A stretch of 6,752 bases of DNA from an uncultured Verrucomicrobiota bacterium (lineage in GTDB: Bacteria; Verrucomicrobiota; Kiritimatiellia; RFP12; UBA3636): NCBI GenBank assembly GCA_946534745.1, contig CAMNDA010000101.1, forward strand, positions 1-6,752, given 5' to 3'. Below the pieces are notes generated by a model, which did not search any database, was not told the origin of the DNA, and saw nothing but the letters and a program-made list of their open reading frames with translations. The first letter of the stretch is position 1. Each line of letters begins with the position of its first letter. The position numbers and the translations under genes were made by a program. Of the stretch, positions 6,601-6,752 are shown piece by piece.

Positions 6601-6752
6601 GTCCGCGTGCCCGTCTTCGCCGACGGCACCGTCGTCCACCTCGACTACGGCGCCTCGGAGACCGACGGCACCGCGGACGCCGCGGACGTCTGGCGCCGCT
6701 ACGTCGGCGTCTGGCACCTGGGCGAGACCAACGCCGCGAGCGCCTACGGCTC
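613..6752 (+). CDS. Giant secreted multidomain protein (LamG, DUF2341, beta-helix, FN3-like modules), C-terminus outside window
   Basis: The frame is open for 2046 codons without a stop and continues past the right edge. Residues 1-23 are a Sec signal peptide: MNR, a hydrophobic stretch, then cleavage around VRA-A (22/23). Modules in order, with approximate residues: LamG-like 37-250; linker and InlB/divergent-repeat-like 257-411; DUF2341-like 423-511; LamG 528-734; FN3-like 753-856; DUF2341-like 860-945; LamG 961-1156; Ig-like 1169-1264; Calx-beta-like 1265-1367; right-handed parallel beta-helix 1375-1720; FN3-like 1723-1816; FN3-like 1817-1923; DUF2341-like 1929-2015; start of another LamG from 2033. 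No transmembrane segment is apparent after the signal peptide. These folds are typical of surface adhesins and glycan-binding proteins. No catalytic residues can be assigned, so function remains inferred. Anchoring (autotransporter, PEP-CTERM, T9SS or other) cannot be judged without the C-terminus. The frame is supported by translation throughout, Shine-Dalgarno, promoter, signal peptide and domain content. No symbol is recognised. Confidence 0.93.
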   Translation, partial: MNRPLIVLFAALALGAAPVVRAADPDVTGLVPTIWWDFETQPDAGGLANANKGSAGTSFSHEGTKTYKQGVGSDGWALDTSRFTPYSGAGSFSTAGNAFTVSLVMTLGSKENGITLNVRTTAGDVIVRRGSTEGSLVVGWGSQQAASSHTLTTTFPDGDAAWHLVSVVGSPEGTALYVDGELADSSADFTPWSASGKATQMQFGGHLNVGAASGEAKNGGLIDDLRIHDAALTPAQIKAIAQEYRLVPMTDALKVSGSPGNLGTVVPRYGITNGLAQGAVVACSATGSETEETKLVPVGHALYSIAADGTETLAEESAATSFTYTHGTEGARLVWRWAYSNFVDVAAGEGGTVSAGGWVEFGGSFSATATPAAGYRFHHWEGDVPWSDRSSPTIVLSSVSEPASLAAVFTLGALDATPFAKHIPVVVSGYAGQSALECFPVLVRLAAGAPKGFSYADCAEGGADLRFADAEGNLVPHEIESWDPSGDSFIWVQVPMLSGTTTSLSLYYGAGNAALPAVDPADVWARYAVVVHGGSGISDSSPSALAVANGGGVAATADSGVVAGGLHKAARNSKGVNIPNPVTNGKLSNTEKFTLTTWYKSVATGTSCMSASKGNWNGTGFLLLCEDGSYMSVAVGGHQGASGKGALVKDQWAHVAFSYDTSGEAGSLRTYFDGENIYSKDDARAPTDGGAAYWTVGSYADTASGDSFVGDMDEIRLFDGIASADWIRAEHDSMAAPTNFAALGPVAAADADKPQLGGASASDANGTATFSVALAVPGFGGAVPTSVSVFYGTDGENWTELSLGSTNEAATLAGSASGFAGNVRVLWYATATATQNGATKSMTTPLRSFVTKALDPAGNYKSFTATVDWDGEPAEDIPVLLRLSEAAILGFAYADVTASGLEILDATGHLLPHEIDTWNTNGESVVWVRLPDYRDGATLSVRYGTAFSNEPIAPNFWSDCLGVWHMNEASPADASLSGNDGTAVGAPAVAAGAIGPALSLPASGNCVTCGTALPNSKLASGFTVEGWANPATVSGTHALFAKKQFISVRLEGTKVMVTTPNVKDHEAFSVGVTAGTWFHWAMTFVPGSDGLRFYVNGTPVNTQRGYGFKDAASATEMWLGQNEWGGQEFRGLLDEMRLRAGIRSADWLAAEYHAMADGSLSLSAVASSDTTAPVLGEPSVARNADGSFTVSVEVSENLPDSIFCTLGGTDYAMTTADAALPATYSATPAGLPAGTYTASVRASSAGGTTVSAACPAVFHAGALAVEKISDADEGTLTPGVFRISRADADPAGLPALAFDVAFSGDGLAAVVAPGIATATIPAGESSVDIAITPVFAPDIGTDATVALAVSGAYVGQPSGAAMAVLSASYDPAVRYVATTGDDANHGGTPELPKKTIGAAVDSLANVARSEPCTVHVAPGLYPISSPIAVTNAIRVLGDDPDPSRVVVSNAVDAGWNNQNQRVFSLGHPDALVANLTMQKGWYYYGASGGNLFIGSAGGMVSNCVVEAGSATANAAAGGAWLDGGIVTHAVFRRNTCGSGSASWSGVRAGVLHLQGSARAENCLLADNSQSKNVALVVLGGNSVMRNCSIVDSGLSLTNSECKAWSALQIASGATALNVVVAGVTNTVDGAPCPPTGTVANFLSGAFDGDASALPEGTVSGTIDEFFPHHAESADPDVRYRPTPGSPLYDAGGAYAPLAAFDLSGRQPRLVGAAVDIGCYEDAYLRIEATGEPTVGLESFATDFAVGAGVPAAVSIVWSADASFADAATNTVAEGVTNGVHEASIGGLEPDTLYWWKLVADNGVQAIETAPASFRTLGAPTFGEVGETVSGATVRFSVGLASIARDELGNGIRTYVTVYCTTNGTDWIERSLGSATRAPRTLVASATLPNGVWTWYARASAESGGRTFAAESGTRTFRVFHNETPPAGFHRLDATIAYAGEPAEDVPVLLRLSESIEGFRYADVANDGRDFLFSDQDGNLLPFEIDVWDPAGESLVWVRVPVFADGTVVHLDYGASETDGTADAADVWRRYVGVWHLGETNAASAYG
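721..1362 (+). other. Domain: N-terminal LamG/concanavalin-like module (residues 37-250)
   Basis: The module opens with a WWDFE strand followed by N-GSAGTSF. It has the central W-HLVSVVG-----ALYVDGEL pattern (about residues 162-182) in which LamG domains place the strand and a short named 'own-length' ligand-face loop. It closes with LIDDLRIHDAALTPAQI (221-237), the diagnostic ending of Laminin_G_3-type domains. Such jelly-roll domains commonly bind carbohydrate or protein ligands outside the cell. It is the only LamG in the protein that is not preceded by a DUF2341-like module. Confidence 0.75.
1381..1845 (+). other. Domain: linker plus InlB/divergent-repeat-like module (residues 257-411)
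   Basis: The first half (GSPGNLGTVVPRYGITNGLAQGA, then a TFTYTHG-like stretch and LVWRW) resembles a beta-rich segment that recurs in large PVC-group surface proteins. The second half shows the pattern V-AGEGGTVSAGG-VE-G-S-S-TATPAAGYRFHHWEGD...SPTIVL...LAAVF (about 343-411). This is the signature of the bacterial 'divergent InlB B-repeat' fold (A-P-GY-F--W-G with a final A-F strand). It is present once here, whereas in many adhesins it is tandemly repeated. Family assignment is by pattern only. Confidence 0.6.
1879..2814 (+). repeat. DUF2341-like + LamG unit, copy 1 (residues 423-734)
   Basis: The DUF2341-like half shows FPVLVRL, GFSYADC, DLRFADAEGN-VPHEIESWD, IWVQVP and LYYGAGN (about 423-511), followed by DVWARY (522-527). 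The LamG half ends with MDEIRLFDGIASADWIRAEH (712-731). In this copy the usual VWHM/L start of the LamG half is replaced by AVVVHGGSG. It is the most divergent of the three copies and is not preceded by the FN3-like segment found before copies 2 and 3. Confidence 0.7.
2869..4080 (+). repeat. FN3-like + DUF2341-like + LamG unit, copy 2 (residues 753-1156)
   Basis: The FN3-like part contains ATFSVALAVPG, VSVFYGTDGENWTELSLGS and VLWYATA (about 753-856). The DUF2341-like part has GEPAEDIPVLLRLSE, GFAYADV, LLPHEIDTWN and VVWVRLP (860-945). The LamG part runs from LGVWHMNE (961-968) to LLDEMRLRAGIRSADWLAAEY (1132-1152). The same order and many of the same residues return in copy 3, so this block is an internal duplication. 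The DUF2341-LamG pairing is common in large bacterial surface proteins; the ligand is unknown. Confidence 0.75.
4117..4713 (+). other. Domains: Ig-like segment then Calx-beta-like module (residues 1169-1367)
   Basis: Residues 1169-1264 (TAPVLGEPSVARNADGSFTV..., then GLPAGTYTASVRASSAGG) look like a bacterial Ig/FN3-type beta-sandwich. Residues 1265-1367 follow the Calx-beta pattern: DADEGTLTPGVFRISRA, then FDVAFSGDGLA, TATIPAGESSVDIAITPVFAPDIGTDATVALAVSG and a closing GAAMAVLSA strand. Classical Calx-beta domains bind calcium with acidic loop residues. A full set of ligands cannot be confirmed by eye, so calcium binding is uncertain. This stretch separates the LamG units from the beta-helix. 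Confidence 0.55.
4735..5772 (+). other. Domain: right-handed parallel beta-helix with choice-of-anchor-Q-like ending (residues 1375-1720)
   Basis: It opens with the entry motif YVATTGDDANHGGTPELPKK-TI-AAVDSL, typical of pectate-lyase-fold/DUF1565-like secreted proteins, followed by VHVAPGLYPISSPIAV and a G-D-P-RVVVSN turn. Rung-like repeats with an Asn-hydrophobic/Cys pattern follow: ANLTMQKG (N1474), SNCVVEAG (N1502), RRNTCGSG (N1534), ENCLLADN (N1561) and RNCSIVDSG (N1586). The last two are 25 residues apart, which is one helix turn. The end, YRPTPGSPLYDAGG then DLSGRQPR-VGAAVDIGCYE, is the choice-of-anchor-Q/pectate-lyase-like closing signature. Relatives include polysaccharide lyases and adhesins. 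No lyase active-site set can be identified by eye, so activity is unproven. Confidence 0.8.
5779..6060 (+). other. Domain: FN3-like module (residues 1723-1816)
   Basis: A beta-sandwich of about 90 residues carries the FN3 hallmark GLEPDTLYWWKLVADNG followed by a final FRTL strand. It links the beta-helix to the third repeat unit and probably serves as a spacer. Family assignment is by pattern. Confidence 0.6.
6061..6752 (+). repeat. FN3-like + DUF2341-like + LamG unit, copy 3 (residues 1817 to window end)
   Basis: The FN3-like part has ATVRFSVGLAS, VTVYCTTNGTDWIERSLGS and WTWYARA, paralleling copy 2. The DUF2341-like part has GEPAEDVPVLLRLSES, GFRYADV, LLPFEIDVWDPAGESLVWVRVP (about 1929-2015, split by insertions). 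WRRYVGVWHLGE (2027-2038) then starts a LamG domain that is cut by the window edge. GEPAED(I/V)PVLLRLSE is nearly identical in copies 2 and 3, making this pair the closest relatives among the three copies. Confidence 0.75.

Noticed and set aside
586..6717. Minus-strand open frame of 2043 codons opposite the giant gene
   Set aside because: It is the exact codon-register antisense of the plus-strand gene and exists because that gene lacks TTA, CTA and TCA. Its translation is Arg/Gly/Asp/Val-rich low-complexity with no domain, signal peptide or ribosome-binding site. The plus frame has all of these.

Overview
The window holds two protein genes that point away from each other across a short intergenic region. 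The base composition is very GC-rich, and nearly all codons end in C or G. Both genes run off the window edges, so neither is complete.

Left part (1-454, minus strand): the N-terminal 151 residues of chorismate synthase (AroC), the last step of the shikimate pathway. The GESHG and RPGHxD histidine motifs and an RGGGHFSAR segment make this call secure. Middle (455-612): a compact divergent control region. Two promoter-like sites lie back to back with only 4 bp between their -35 boxes, and each has a TG extended -10. The aroC promoter lies so close to the ATG that a leaderless mRNA is predicted. The rightward promoter has an uninterrupted alternating CG tract in its spacer. It is followed by a leader of about 80 nt with a hairpin and a strong Shine-Dalgarno sequence.

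Right part (613-6752, plus strand): one enormous open frame, uninterrupted for 2046 codons and still open at the window end. It starts with a Sec-type signal peptide and reads as a string of extracellular beta-sandwich and beta-helix modules: LamG-like, an InlB/'divergent repeat'-like region, DUF2341-like + LamG, FN3-like + DUF2341-like + LamG, an Ig-like segment, Calx-beta-like, a right-handed parallel beta-helix with a choice-of-anchor-Q-like ending, FN3-like, and then a third FN3-like + DUF2341-like + (start of) LamG unit. I see no recognised catalytic motif. Its role is inferred to be a cell-surface or secreted adhesin or glycan-binding protein, possibly with a polysaccharide-acting beta-helix. 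Its C-terminal anchoring or secretion signal lies outside the window.

Organism: giant proteins combining DUF2341, LamG and beta-helix modules in a GC-rich genome are typical of the Kiritimatiellota/Verrucomicrobiota/Lentisphaerota (PVC) group, especially gut and sediment anaerobes. The AroC variant (GGGHFSxR rather than GGGRSSxR) is a form I associate mainly with anaerobes. This placement is an inference. The housekeeping aroC and the giant surface protein share only the intergenic region, and I see no functional link between them. No RNA genes, mobile elements, CRISPR arrays or terminators were recognised.
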